Notes: generated by a model from the sequence alone, not told the origin. DNA of 64,000 nt from Nocardioides sp. cx-173 (GCF_021117365.1 NZ_CP088262.1:1054001-1118000), one strand, 5' to 3'. Positions 8,789 to 17,291 are shown, counted from the stretch's first letter. A program made the numbers and translations.

Positions 8789-10366
8789 TTGAGCCGCGTG
8801 AGCGAGCCCCACCGGGGCAGGGTCGTGGTCATGCTGGTGCGCGGCGACGAGACGTCGGTTGCCGAGCGGCTCGCCCGCACCGAGTACGCCGAGGGCCGGG
8901 TGCTGACGGTGGCGGGCGTCGAGGCCCACGAGCGACTGCGACGGCTGCCGCGCGTCGACGTCGTCGTGGACACGCGCAGCGACCGGCCCCTGGTGCAGTG
9001 GCGGTCCTGGAGACGGTTGTTCTTCCACCTGGTGCACGACGGCGAGTGGGTCGTCGCGCGGCGCGAGGGCGACGAGGTGTTCTCGGACCGCCTCGCGCAC
9101 CTGCTGCTCCGCGAGGGGCTGCGCCGACAGCGCGCGGAGCTCGCTCGCGCCGTCGGAGCGATCCGAGCGACCCCCACCCGGGTGGTCCTCACCAAGGCCG
9201 GTGACCACTGGTTCAAGCTGCGCGACGCCGAGGCGCAGGAGGTGCTGCGCGAGCGCGCCCCTGACCTCGCCGTGACCGAGCTGGCCCATCGCCCCGGCGG
9301 TCGCCTGGAGTCCCGCTCCACCAGCCACGGCTTCGACGAGGAGGGCTTCGCCGCGCCGATCGAGTACCCGCCGCTCCTCCTGCGGCGCTACGACGGCGCG
9401 TTGTCGCTCGGCGAGGGCGTGGTGCCCCGGCACGGCCGCTCCCTGCTGCCGGACGCATACCGCTGGCACCTGCAGGACGTCCCGGTCAACAAGCGGCTCG
9501 TGGACATCGACGCCGACTGGGCCCGTCCCCGGCCCGAGGACCTGCGCGAGGGGCCTCGGCTGGACGGCAGCTTCTACTACCTGGACTACAAGAACCCGGG
9601 GCACTACGGACACCTGATGACCGAGGCGGTCTCACGGCTGTGGGGCTGGGACGTCGCCAAGCAGGACGACCCGGACCTCCGGCTCCTGCTCCGCCGCGGC
9701 CCCAAGCACCCGCAGGCGGTCGAGGACCGTCCCGAGTCGACCATCCTCGCGGCCTACGGCGTGGCCGCGTCCGACGTGACGTGGGTCGAGGGCTCGGTGT
9801 CGGTGGAGCACCTGGTGGGCCTGACCCCCATGTGGCACAACAAGTCGCCCTACTCCGCGCACCCGGAAATCCGCGCGGTCTGGGAGCGGATCGCGGACGG
9901 GCTGGCGGCCGCCGAGCCCACCGCGGTGGCGGGACTGCCGGCGCGCCGGATCTTCGTGACCCGGCACGAGGGCAAGCGACGGTGCCGCAACGTGGCGGAG
10001 GTGGACGCGTTCTTCGAGGCTCACGGGTTCACCCTGGTCCGTCCCGGCACGATGTCGCTGGCGCAGCAGGCCGCGACCTTCGCCGCCGCGGAGGTGGTGG
10101 CCGGCTTCGGCGGCACCGGCATGTTCAACCTGTGCTACGCGCGGCGCCTTCAGCACCTGGTGGTGCTCAACCACACGTCGTACGACGCCCGCAACGAGCA
10201 GTTGTTCGCCGCCGTGCACGGTGCCCGCTCGGACTTCTTCTGGAGCGAACCGGACATCCCGCACCCAGAGAGCGGCTGGTCCTACGAGGCGTTCCAGTCC
10301 CCGTGGGCCTTCGACCTCGACCGCAACCGGGCAGCCCTGCAGGCCGTCCTGGACTCGCCGGCCTGA
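8789..10366 (+). CDS. GT61-type (DUF563) glycosyltransferase
   Basis: 525-residue protein. The C-terminal third matches the GT61/DUF563 pattern: an Arg-rich segment IFVTRHEGKRRCRNVAEVDA (about 389-408), then AHGFTLVRPGTMSLAQQ, then VVAGFGGTGMFNLCYA, the conserved small-residue/Asn motif of the family. The N-terminal 200 residues are Arg/Glu-rich and not recognised. No signal peptide or membrane helix is evident, so it is probably cytoplasmic, modifying an activated-sugar acceptor. Start TTG 8789 is favoured because GAGGAGAG lies about 10 bases upstream; GTG 8798 is the alternative. A sulfotransferase gene follows 44 bases downstream, suggesting assembly of a sulfated glycan or glycolipid. Acceptor and sugar are unknown. 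Confidence 0.75.
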   Translation: MSRVSEPHRGRVVVMLVRGDETSVAERLARTEYAEGRVLTVAGVEAHERLRRLPRVDVVVDTRSDRPLVQWRSWRRLFFHLVHDGEWVVARREGDEVFSDRLAHLLLREGLRRQRAELARAVGAIRATPTRVVLTKAGDHWFKLRDAEAQEVLRERAPDLAVTELAHRPGGRLESRSTSHGFDEEGFAAPIEYPPLLLRRYDGALSLGEGVVPRHGRSLLPDAYRWHLQDVPVNKRLVDIDADWARPRPEDLREGPRLDGSFYYLDYKNPGHYGHLMTEAVSRLWGWDVAKQDDPDLRLLLRRGPKHPQAVEDRPESTILAAYGVAASDVTWVEGSVSVEHLVGLTPMWHNKSPYSAHPEIRAVWERIADGLAAAEPTAVAGLPARRIFVTRHEGKRRCRNVAEVDAFFEAHGFTLVRPGTMSLAQQAATFAAAEVVAGFGGTGMFNLCYARRLQHLVVLNHTSYDARNEQLFAAVHGARSDFFWSEPDIPHPESGWSYEAFQSPWAFDLDRNRAALQAVLDSPA

Positions 10367-10398
10367 CGCCGCGTGTGGCCTGGTGCCCGGCGCCCGGT

Positions 10399-10404
10399 TA
10401 GGGT
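10399..10404 (+). promoter_or_regulatory. Probable -10 element for leaderless transcript of the sulfotransferase gene
   Basis: TAGGGT is followed by six bases and then the GTG start at 10411, with no ribosome site between. In actinobacteria a TANNNT hexamer at this distance usually makes an mRNA that begins at the start codon. Confidence 0.5.
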
Positions 10405-10410
10405 CCGGCC

Positions 10411-11265
10411 GTGAAGACGTTCCTCCTGGGACCCGGCTGCCAGAAGGGCGGGACCACCTGGCTGTACCAGTACCTCAAGGCGTCGCCGCAGTTCGCGCAC
10501 GGATACCGCAAGGAGTACCACGTCTTCGACGCCCGGGACCTGCCCTCGGAAAGCCGGACCCGCGAGAAGGTCATCCGGCTGGCGGAGGAGTCCATCGAGC
10601 TCCTACGCCGGGGCGAGACCGGTGCCGCCGACGTGCTGCACCGGCTGAGCATGGTCGCCAACCCGCGCTTCTACTTCGACTACTTCACCGGGCTGCTGCA
10701 CCAGCGAGACGACCACCTGGTGACCGGCGACTTCACGCCCGACTACGCCCTGCTCTCGGTGGCCCAGATGCGGACCATCCGCCGGGGCTTCGAGCGACGG
10801 GGCGTCCGCGCGGCTGCGGTGTTCCTGCTGCGCGACCCGGTCGAGCGCACGTGGTCCCAGGTGCGGATGCAGGACGCACGCGAGCCGGGTCGCTTCTCGG
10901 AGCCGAGCGAGGTGGTGCTGCAGCGCCGGCACGCGGACCCCGTCTACGCGCTGCGCAACCAGTACCAGGACACGGTGCGCGTCCTCGACGAGGTCTTCGG
11001 CGAGGACGTCCACTACGAGTTCTACGAGCGCCTCTTCACCGACCGCGCCGTCGGCGCGATCTGCCGTTTCGCCGGGATCGACCAGCATCCCGGCGACTTC
11101 GGCACGGTGCTCAACAGCGCCGGGCGGTCGACCGCTGCCGTCCCGGAGGACATCACCCGCGAGGTGGCCGAGCGCTACCGGCACGTCTACACCGCGGTTG
11201 CCGCGCGGTTCCCGGACACCGACCTGCGCGAGCTGTGGCCGAGTGCGCGCTTCGTGCTCGACTGA
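10411..11265 (+). CDS. PAPS-dependent sulfotransferase family protein
   Basis: 284-residue soluble protein of the P-loop sulfotransferase family, which moves sulfate from PAPS to a hydroxyl or amine. The 5'-phosphosulfate-binding loop is near the N-terminus (GCQKGGTTWLYQYL, about residues 8-21), with the lysine and TTW triplet typical of the family; the 3'-phosphate-binding motif is FLLRDPVERTWSQ (about 139-151). A heparan-sulfotransferase-like KEYHVFD segment lies near residue 35. Start GTG 10411. It follows the GT61 glycosyltransferase on the same strand and likely acts on the same carbohydrate, but has its own likely promoter. Substrate unknown. Confidence 0.88.
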   Translation: MKTFLLGPGCQKGGTTWLYQYLKASPQFAHGYRKEYHVFDARDLPSESRTREKVIRLAEESIELLRRGETGAADVLHRLSMVANPRFYFDYFTGLLHQRDDHLVTGDFTPDYALLSVAQMRTIRRGFERRGVRAAAVFLLRDPVERTWSQVRMQDAREPGRFSEPSEVVLQRRHADPVYALRNQYQDTVRVLDEVFGEDVHYEFYERLFTDRAVGAICRFAGIDQHPGDFGTVLNSAGRSTAAVPEDITREVAERYRHVYTAVAARFPDTDLRELWPSARFVLD

Positions 11266-11282
11266 CGCGCGCGGCCCCTGGG

Positions 11283-12311
11283 TCAGCTCACCCACTCCTT
11301 GACCTGGGCGATGGTGGCGGCCGGGTCGTCGGAGGCGGGGGAGACCGAGAGGCTCGTGACGCCGGCCTCGGCGAAGGCGGCGATGCGCTCCTTGACGTAC
11401 GACGCCGGGCCGACCAGGTTGCCGGCCTCGAGCCACTCGAGGGGCACCAGGGCCTCGGCGTCGCGCTTGTGGCCGTCGAGGTAGAGGTCCTGGATCTGCT
11501 TGGCCTCCTTCTCGTAGCCGTACTGGCAGGCGAGGTCGTTGTAGAAGTTCTTGCCGCGGGCGCCCATGCCGCCGACGTACAGCGCGTACATGGGGCGCAT
11601 GAAGTCGAGCATCCCCTTCACGTCGTCGCCGATCGCGACCATGCCGCCCGCGTTGATCTGCAGCGGGCCGAGCTCGGGGGAGCGCTTCGCCGCGCCCTTG
11701 GCGAGGGCGTCGCCCCAGACGTCCTTGGCCTTCTCGGGGTGGAACAGGAACGGCAGCCAGCCGTCGGCGACCTCGGCGGCCATCGCGACGTTCTTGTCAC
11801 CCAGTGCCGCCACCCACAGCGGGACCGAGGACCGCTCGGGCCGGTTGAGGAGCTTGAGCGGCTTGCCGAGACCGAGGCCCTGGTCCGCGGGGAGGGGGAG
11901 CGTGAAGATGCCGTCGTGGACGAGGGCCTCGCGTCGCAGGCCCATCCGGATGATCTCGATGATCTCGCGGGTCCGGCCCAGCGGCTTGTCGTAGGGCAGC
12001 CCGTGGAAGCCCTCGATGACCTGCGGCCCGGAGGCGCCGAGGCCGATGACGGCCCGGCCGCCCGACACGTTGTCGAGACCTGCCGCGGTCTGCAGCAGCG
12101 CGCCCGGCGTGCGCGAGTAGACGTTGAGGATGCCCGCGCCGATCTCGACGGTCTCGGTCTTGGCCGCCAGGTAGCCCATGAGGGTGGGCGCGTCGAAGCC
12201 GTAGGGCTCGGCCACCCAGATCGTGTCCAGCCCGGCCTTCTCCAGCGACGCCACCTGGTCGGCGGACTCGCGCGGGTTGCCGGCGTAGACGAGCGGCATG
12301 GACAGCTTCAT
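11283..12311 (-). CDS. LLM-class (luciferase-like) probably F420-dependent oxidoreductase
   Basis: 342-residue TIM-barrel protein of the bacterial luciferase-like superfamily. The opening MKLSMPLVYAGNPRESADQV and the segment LDTIWVAEPYGFDAPT are typical of F420-dependent members, as are GAGILNVYSRTPGALLQTAAGLD and the phosphate-binding GLGASGPQVIEG. F420 rather than FMN is inferred from these motifs and from the divergently transcribed F420:NADP oxidoreductase gene (12476). Start ATG 12309-12311; the frame continues upstream without homology. A TGACAG-N5-CTGTGA repeat lies 25 bases upstream. Substrate cannot be predicted. Confidence 0.88.
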   Translation of the reverse strand: MKLSMPLVYAGNPRESADQVASLEKAGLDTIWVAEPYGFDAPTLMGYLAAKTETVEIGAGILNVYSRTPGALLQTAAGLDNVSGGRAVIGLGASGPQVIEGFHGLPYDKPLGRTREIIEIIRMGLRREALVHDGIFTLPLPADQGLGLGKPLKLLNRPERSSVPLWVAALGDKNVAMAAEVADGWLPFLFHPEKAKDVWGDALAKGAAKRSPELGPLQINAGGMVAIGDDVKGMLDFMRPMYALYVGGMGARGKNFYNDLACQYGYEKEAKQIQDLYLDGHKRDAEALVPLEWLEAGNLVGPASYVKERIAAFAEAGVTSLSVSPASDDPAATIAQVKEWVS

Positions 12312-12335
12312 GGGGTCCCCTGGGGTCGGCGTGGA

Positions 12336-12352
12336 TGACAGCGTCACTGTGA
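12336..12352. promoter_or_regulatory. Inverted repeat TGACAG-N5-CTGTGA upstream of the LLM oxidoreductase
   Basis: One arm change apart from the perfect repeat at 8453-8469, with the same 5-base spacer, and located 25 bases before the minus-strand start at 12311. The pairing of two such sites before two oxidoreductase genes suggests one TetR-type repressor. Confidence 0.4.
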
Positions 12353-12475
12353 CAAGGCCGTCGTCACGATGGCAAGCCGGGGTATGCCCAGGTTCCGAGG
12401 GATGATCCGGACCGGGACGCGGGCGGGTGCGGTGAGATAGTGCAGGCCCGTCCACTGCACCTGAGGAGCCTGCCT

Positions 12476-13159
12476 GTGTCGACCTATCGCATCGCCGTGA
12501 TCGGTGGAACGGGCCCCCAGGGCAGGGGACTCGGCTATCGCTTCGCCCGCCACGGGCACACGGTCGTGCTCGGCTCGCGCGCCGCCGAGAAGGCGGTCCC
12601 CGTCGCCGAGGAGGTCGCTGCCCGCCTGGCCGGCGTCGAGGGCGCGGGCGAGGTCACCGGGGCGGCCAACGCCGACGCCTGCGCTGCGGCCGACGTCGTC
12701 CTGCTCGCCGTGCCGTACGACGGTCACGACGAGCTGGTCGCGACGCTGCCCCTGGCCGGCAAGGTCGTGGTCTCCTGCGTCAACCCGCTGGCCTTCGACA
12801 AGCAGGGCCCGCACGGGCGGATCATCGACGACGGTGCGGGCTCCGCGGCCGAGTCGGCCCAACGGATCGCTCCCGACGCGACCGTGGTCGGTGCGTTCCA
12901 CCACGTCTCCGCGGTGACCCTCTGGGGAGACCGGGAGGTCATCGACGACGAGGACGTGCTGGTGTGCGGCGACTCCGCCGACGCGAAGGCGGTGGCCATC
13001 GAGCTGGCCCGCAGCGTGACCGGCCGCGACGGCATCGACGCGGGCGCGCTGCGCCTGGCGCGGCAGCTGGAGCCGTTGACGGCCGTCCTGATCTCGATCA
13101 ACAAGCGCTACAAGGTGCACTCCGGGATCCGCATCTCCGGGCTGTCGGGTCACGCCTGA
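12476..13159 (+). CDS. npdG: F420H2:NADP oxidoreductase (NADPH-dependent F420 reductase)
   Basis: 227-residue enzyme that shuttles hydride between NADPH and coenzyme F420. The N-terminal Rossmann motif is IAVIGGTGPQGRGLGYRFA with LGSRAAEKA just after beta-2, the arginine fitting NADP preference. Also seen: VLLAVPYDGHDEL and VVVSCVNPLAF, and the C-terminal F420-side segment ALRLARQLEPLTAVLISINKRYK, characteristic of NpdG/Fno. Start GTG 12476-12478, nine bases after a GAGGAG ribosome site; an earlier ATG (12440) only adds 12 unlikely residues. It is divergent from the LLM oxidoreductase, which probably consumes the F420H2 it makes. Confidence 0.92.
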   Translation: MSTYRIAVIGGTGPQGRGLGYRFARHGHTVVLGSRAAEKAVPVAEEVAARLAGVEGAGEVTGAANADACAAADVVLLAVPYDGHDELVATLPLAGKVVVSCVNPLAFDKQGPHGRIIDDGAGSAAESAQRIAPDATVVGAFHHVSAVTLWGDREVIDDEDVLVCGDSADAKAVAIELARSVTGRDGIDAGALRLARQLEPLTAVLISINKRYKVHSGIRISGLSGHA

Positions 13160-13170
13160 CCTGAGGCAAC

Positions 13171-13186
13171 CGCCCCGGACGGGGCG
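13171..13186. terminator. Hairpin between convergent npdG and ABC exporter genes
   Basis: CGCCCC (13171-13176) pairs with GGGGCG (13181-13186) over a 4-base loop in the 27-base gap between two convergent genes. No T-run. Bidirectional termination is inferred from placement. Confidence 0.4.
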
Positions 13187-14938
13187 TCAGTGCCGCCCGT
13201 TCCAGCTGTCCCACAGTGCGGCGTACGAGCCGCCGGCCGCCACCAGCTCGTCGTGCGAGCCCAGCTCGGAGACGACGCCGTCCTCGACGACCGCGACCCG
13301 GTCCGCGTCGTGCGCGGAGAACAGCCGGTGCGCGATCGCGATGACCGTGCGGCCCTCGAGCACCGCCGCGAGCGAGCGCTCCAGGTGCCGTGCCGCGCTC
13401 GGGTCGATCAGCGACGTCGCCTCGTCCAGCACCAGCGTGTGCGGGTCGGCGAGCACCAGCCGGGCCAGGGCGATCTGCTGCGCCTGAGCCGCGCTGACCG
13501 TCCGGCCGCCGGAGCCGACGACCGTGTCGAGCCCGTCCGGCAGAGCGTCGACCCAGTCCAGCGCGTCCACGGCCGCGAGCGAGGCGCGGATGTCCTCGTC
13601 GTCGGCCCCGGGCGGCGCCGCGAGGGCGAGGTTCTCGCGCAGGGTGCCGACGAAGACGTGGTGCTCCTGGGTCACCAGTGCGACGTGGCCGCGCAGCTCC
13701 TGCAGGGGCAGCTCGACGAGCCCGACGCCGCCCACGGTCACCGATCCGGTGCGGGGTGGGTGGATGCCCGCCAGCAGTCGGCCCAGCGTCGACTTGCCGG
13801 CGCCCGACGGACCCACCATGGCGATCCGCTCGCCGACGCCGACGCGCAGGTCGACGCCGTGCAGCACGTCGCGCCCCTCGACGTAGGAGAACCGCACGTC
13901 CCGGGCCTCCAGCTCCTCGCCGTCGGGCTGCGCGCCCGAGGCCGTACGGTCGTCGGGCACCTGCGCCACCCCGAGCAGCCGGGACAGCGAGGCGGCGCCC
14001 ATCTGCAGCTCGTCGAGGATCGACACGATGCGGTCGACCGGGTCGATGAGCATCTGCACGTAGAGCGTGGCCGCGGTGACGTCGCCGAGGGAGACCTGCC
14101 CCTGGGTGTAGAGGTAGCCGCCGAAGAGGAGCGTGGCCACGGTCGGGATCAGGTAGCTGATCTCCATGGAGGGGAAGAACACCGTCCGCAGGTGCAGGGT
14201 GTAGCGCTCGGCGTCGTAGGACTCAGCGATGTCGCGGTCGACGGCGGCGATCCGCTCCTCGCCCAGGCCCAGGGCCTCGACGGTGCGCGCCCCCTCGACG
14301 GTCTCGGTGAGGGACGCGTTGATGGCGGAGTACGACGCGCTCTCGCGCAGGTAGCCGTCCTTGGCCCGGGCGAGGTACCAGCGCAGGCCGATGACCAGGG
14401 GCGGCACGCCGAGCAGGCACGGCAGCGCCACCCACCAGCCCACGCTGACGGCCGCGGCGAACGTCAGCACGGCGGTGACCACGGCGATCGTCCACTCCGG
14501 CAGGGCCATCCGCACCGACCACCCGAGCTGCTCGACGTCCCGGCTTGTGCGGGTGAGCAGGTCACCTGAGCCGGCCGACTCGACGACGCCCACCGGCAGT
14601 GCCAGAGCGTTGCCGACGAAGTCCTCGCGCAGCTCGGCGAGGACCTGCTCGCCGAGGACCTGGCTGACGTAGCGCGCGAAGCGCGTCAGCACCGTCTGCA
14701 GGATCAGGAAGCCCGCCAGCAATGCGACGACCCGGTCCACCTGACCCACGGTGGTGCCCCGCTCGACGGCCTCGACGAGGTCGCCGAGCAGGCGCGGTGC
14801 GGCCAGCGCGGCGCCAGCGGCCAGGACGTGCAGGGAGAGCGCGCCCCAGACCAGGCGGGGATGGCGGCGCACCAGCGCCCGCACGTAGCGGCGCATGACG
14901 CCGACACCCGCGATCGGCAGGGTCGTGCCGACGCTCAT
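13187..14938 (-). CDS. ABC exporter half-transporter, subunit with intact Walker motifs but altered signature
   Basis: 583-residue fused membrane-ATPase half-transporter. An N-terminal six-helix exporter domain (about 30-320) is followed by the nucleotide-binding domain. Walker A is intact (GPSGAGKST, 376-384), as are Walker B with its catalytic glutamate (TLVLDE, 501-506) and the switch histidine (AHR, H537). The ABC signature, normally LSGGQ, is VSAAQ (481-485). Its start (ATG 14936-14938) overlaps the stop of the upstream exporter gene by ATGA, so the two are co-translated and almost surely heterodimerise. In the dimer this subunit's Walker motifs pair with the partner's intact FSGGQ signature, giving one good ATP site. 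The substrate is not evident. Confidence 0.93.
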   Translation of the reverse strand: MSVGTTLPIAGVGVMRRYVRALVRRHPRLVWGALSLHVLAAGAALAAPRLLGDLVEAVERGTTVGQVDRVVALLAGFLILQTVLTRFARYVSQVLGEQVLAELREDFVGNALALPVGVVESAGSGDLLTRTSRDVEQLGWSVRMALPEWTIAVVTAVLTFAAAVSVGWWVALPCLLGVPPLVIGLRWYLARAKDGYLRESASYSAINASLTETVEGARTVEALGLGEERIAAVDRDIAESYDAERYTLHLRTVFFPSMEISYLIPTVATLLFGGYLYTQGQVSLGDVTAATLYVQMLIDPVDRIVSILDELQMGAASLSRLLGVAQVPDDRTASGAQPDGEELEARDVRFSYVEGRDVLHGVDLRVGVGERIAMVGPSGAGKSTLGRLLAGIHPPRTGSVTVGGVGLVELPLQELRGHVALVTQEHHVFVGTLRENLALAAPPGADDEDIRASLAAVDALDWVDALPDGLDTVVGSGGRTVSAAQAQQIALARLVLADPHTLVLDEATSLIDPSAARHLERSLAAVLEGRTVIAIAHRLFSAHDADRVAVVEDGVVSELGSHDELVAAGGSYAALWDSWNGRH

Positions 14939-16674
14939 GGCAGCCCGCCCGCGACGACGAGCTCGGTCTCGCGCGTGACGACGGCCCGGTAGCGGGCGTG
15001 GGTGCGCAACAGCTCGCTGTGGGTGCCGGTCGCGACGACGACGCCGTCCTCCAGGAAGGCCACCTCGTCGACGGCGTCGAGCATGAGCGGGCTGCTGGAG
15101 GTGACGACGGTGGTGCGGCCGGCCCGCTGCTCGCGCAGGCGGCTCGCGATCCGGGCCTCGGTGTGCGCGTCCACGGCGGAGGTGGGCTCCACGAGCACCA
15201 GGACCTCCGGGTCGAGGGTGAGGACCCGGGCCAGCACCAGGCGCTGTCGCTGACCGCCGGAGAAGCTGCGGCCCCGCTCGGTGACCACCGTGTCGAGCCC
15301 TTCGGGCAGCGCTTCGAGGATGTCGTCGGAGGACGCCGCCGCCAGTGCTCGCGCGAGGGTGCCGTCGTGGCGCGCGGTCCCGGTCACGTCGAGCCGGTCG
15401 GCCAGTCGGCCGGAGAAGAGCGTCGCGCCCGTGTCGGACACCACGATCCGGCGGCGTACGTCGGTCCGGCTGAGGGCGGTCAGCGCGACGCCGCCGAGGC
15501 TGACGTCGTCGTCGACCTCGGCCGCGCAGAGGCCCAGCCGGTCGGCGAGGGCCGCCGAGTCGTCGGGCTGCTCGCTGACGACGGCGACCAGCGAGCCGGG
15601 GCGCACGCGCAGGCCGCTGCGGCGGTCGTGCAGCTCGCCGCCTGGAGCGGGGGGCTGCGCCGGCACCTCGGGCTCGACGACGTCCGGGGTCAGCGCCAGG
15701 ACCCGGCACACCCGGCGGGCGGAGACCCGCCCGCGGATGAACTTGTTGGCGTACTCGGTCGCCGTGCGCAGCGGGATCATCAGGAAGGCGGAGTAGCCGT
15801 AGAACGCCACGAGCTCGCCCGGCGTGATCGTGCCCGCCACGGCGTACCGGGCGCCGATCCAGACGATCACCACGACGAACAGGCCGGGCAGGAAGACCTG
15901 CAGGGCCTCGAGCATCGACTGCAGCTTGGCGACCTCGACGCCGGCGCGGCGGGTGGTCTGGCTCTCGCGGCGGTAGCGGTCGTGGAAGACCTGCTCGCCG
16001 CCGATGCCGCGCAGGACCCGCAGCCCGCCGACGATGTCGGTGGCGGTGTTGGACAGGTGACCCATCAGCTCGCGCTGGCGGGTGCTGCGCCGCTGGAGGG
16101 GGGCGAGCAGCGGCCCGACCAGGAGCATCAGCAGCGGCACGCCCAGCAGCACGACCAGCCCGAGCGTCACGGAGGTCTGCAGCAGGATCACCGCGACCAG
16201 GAGGAAGGAGACGACGGCGCCCGCGAAGCGCGCGCTGACGTCCATGACCTGGCCCAGGTGGGAGATGTCGCTGGTGCCGATCGCGACGACCTCGCCGGTC
16301 GAGACCTTGCGGGGCAGCGTGCCCCCGAGGTGGACGGTGTGCCGGGCGACCAGCTGGACGGTCGTGTAGGCGGCGGTGAGCCAGTTGGTCACCGCGAACC
16401 GGTGTCGCATGATGCCGGCGGCGGCCTGCACCAGGCCGATCAGGGCGAGCAGCCCGGCGTAGCGCAGGAGAGCGTCCCCGTCGCGGTCGGCGACCCCGCG
16501 GTCGATGGCGCGGCCGATCACCGCGGGCATGACCGCCTGGGCGCTCATCCAGACGATGCCGAAGGCCATGCCGCCGGCGAGGGTGCGCCCCTGGCTGCGC
16601 GCGAGCCACCACAGGAACCGATCGGGAGACCGGTGATCCGCGATCCCGGGATGGTCGAGGGGGAGGCGGCGCAC
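14935..16674 (-). CDS. ABC exporter half-transporter, subunit with degenerate Walker A
   Basis: 579-residue fused membrane-ATPase half-transporter, first gene of the exporter pair. The membrane domain spans about 20-320. In the ATPase domain the normal Walker A glycine/lysine loop is replaced by SEQPDDSA (367-374) with no Gly-Lys-Ser/Thr; Walker B reads VLVLVE (491-496), with Val for the Mg-coordinating Asp but the glutamate kept; and the switch His is missing (TVVTSSSPL). The signature FSGGQRQR (471-478) is intact. Thus this subunit probably cannot bind ATP normally by itself but completes the partner's active site. Start GTG 16672-16674. It follows a YbaK-like gene by 52 bases. Confidence 0.92.
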   Translation of the reverse strand: MRRLPLDHPGIADHRSPDRFLWWLARSQGRTLAGGMAFGIVWMSAQAVMPAVIGRAIDRGVADRDGDALLRYAGLLALIGLVQAAAGIMRHRFAVTNWLTAAYTTVQLVARHTVHLGGTLPRKVSTGEVVAIGTSDISHLGQVMDVSARFAGAVVSFLLVAVILLQTSVTLGLVVLLGVPLLMLLVGPLLAPLQRRSTRQRELMGHLSNTATDIVGGLRVLRGIGGEQVFHDRYRRESQTTRRAGVEVAKLQSMLEALQVFLPGLFVVVIVWIGARYAVAGTITPGELVAFYGYSAFLMIPLRTATEYANKFIRGRVSARRVCRVLALTPDVVEPEVPAQPPAPGGELHDRRSGLRVRPGSLVAVVSEQPDDSAALADRLGLCAAEVDDDVSLGGVALTALSRTDVRRRIVVSDTGATLFSGRLADRLDVTGTARHDGTLARALAAASSDDILEALPEGLDTVVTERGRSFSGGQRQRLVLARVLTLDPEVLVLVEPTSAVDAHTEARIASRLREQRAGRTTVVTSSSPLMLDAVDEVAFLEDGVVVATGTHSELLRTHARYRAVVTRETELVVAGGLP

Positions 16675-16726
16675 TTACCTGAGAGTACGGTCCGCGAACC
16701 CCCTTCCGCGAACCGATAAACCGCTG

Positions 16727-17269
16727 TCAGCGTGCGAGGTCCGTCACTGTCTCCGCGCCGGGCAGCAGGGCCAGCAGCTCGCCGGGCAGCAGCAGCTTGG
16801 AGCCCCTCGTCCCGGAGCCGATGACGGCCGTCTCGATCGCGGTCGCCCGCTCGTCCACGAGCACCCGCCACGCCTGCGGCAGGCCGAGCGGCGTGATGCC
16901 GCCGTACTCCATGCCCGACTCCGCGACCGCGCGCTCCATCGGCAGGAAGGAGCACTTGCGCACCCCGAGCAGCCGGCGCACGACGTTGTTGACGTCGGCC
17001 CGGGTGTCCGCGCGCACCACGCACGCCGCCACCCGCTCGACCCCGTCGCGGCGCCCGGCCACGAGCACGCAGTTGGCGCTGGCCCCGGGCGGTACGCCGT
17101 AGGCCTCACCGAAGGCCGCGGTGTCGGCCAGCTCCGCGTCGATCGGCGTGACCGCCAGCGAGCCCGCGTAGGGCCAGGTCCCCAGCGCCGCCGCCACCGG
17201 GGGAGCGAGCAGCTCGGGGTGGTCGACGGCCGGCAGGGGACGCAGGGTTCCGAGGGTCGGCAGGCTCAC
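16727..17269 (-). CDS. YbaK/aminoacyl-tRNA deacylase-like (editing domain) protein
   Basis: 180-residue protein of the YbaK/ProX family, free-standing relatives of the prolyl-tRNA synthetase editing domain that hydrolyse mischarged tRNAs. Seen: the central VVRADTRADVNNVVRRLLG, the glycine-rich GMEYGGITPLGLP (binding-pocket strand) and the C-terminal VIGSGTRGSKLLLPGELL, the typical family finish. Start GTG 17267-17269. It lies between a small membrane protein gene and the ABC exporter on one strand; the gaps (22 and 52 bases) allow an operon but the functions do not obviously connect. The aminoacyl-tRNA edited is not predictable. Confidence 0.85.
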   Translation of the reverse strand: MSLPTLGTLRPLPAVDHPELLAPPVAAALGTWPYAGSLAVTPIDAELADTAAFGEAYGVPPGASANCVLVAGRRDGVERVAACVVRADTRADVNNVVRRLLGVRKCSFLPMERAVAESGMEYGGITPLGLPQAWRVLVDERATAIETAVIGSGTRGSKLLLPGELLALLPGAETVTDLAR

Positions 17270-17291
17270 GGACCCATCCTGCCAACGCCGC

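Noticed and set aside
8467..9613. Minus-strand frames opposite the GT61 gene
   Set aside because: The plus-strand gene has a recognisable GT61 C-terminus and codon bias; the opposite frames are low-complexity.
16692..16716. Short direct repeat TCCGCGAACC twice upstream of the ABC exporter gene
   Set aside because: Two 10-base copies 15 bases apart, not symmetric and not clearly at promoter positions; too little to call a regulatory site.
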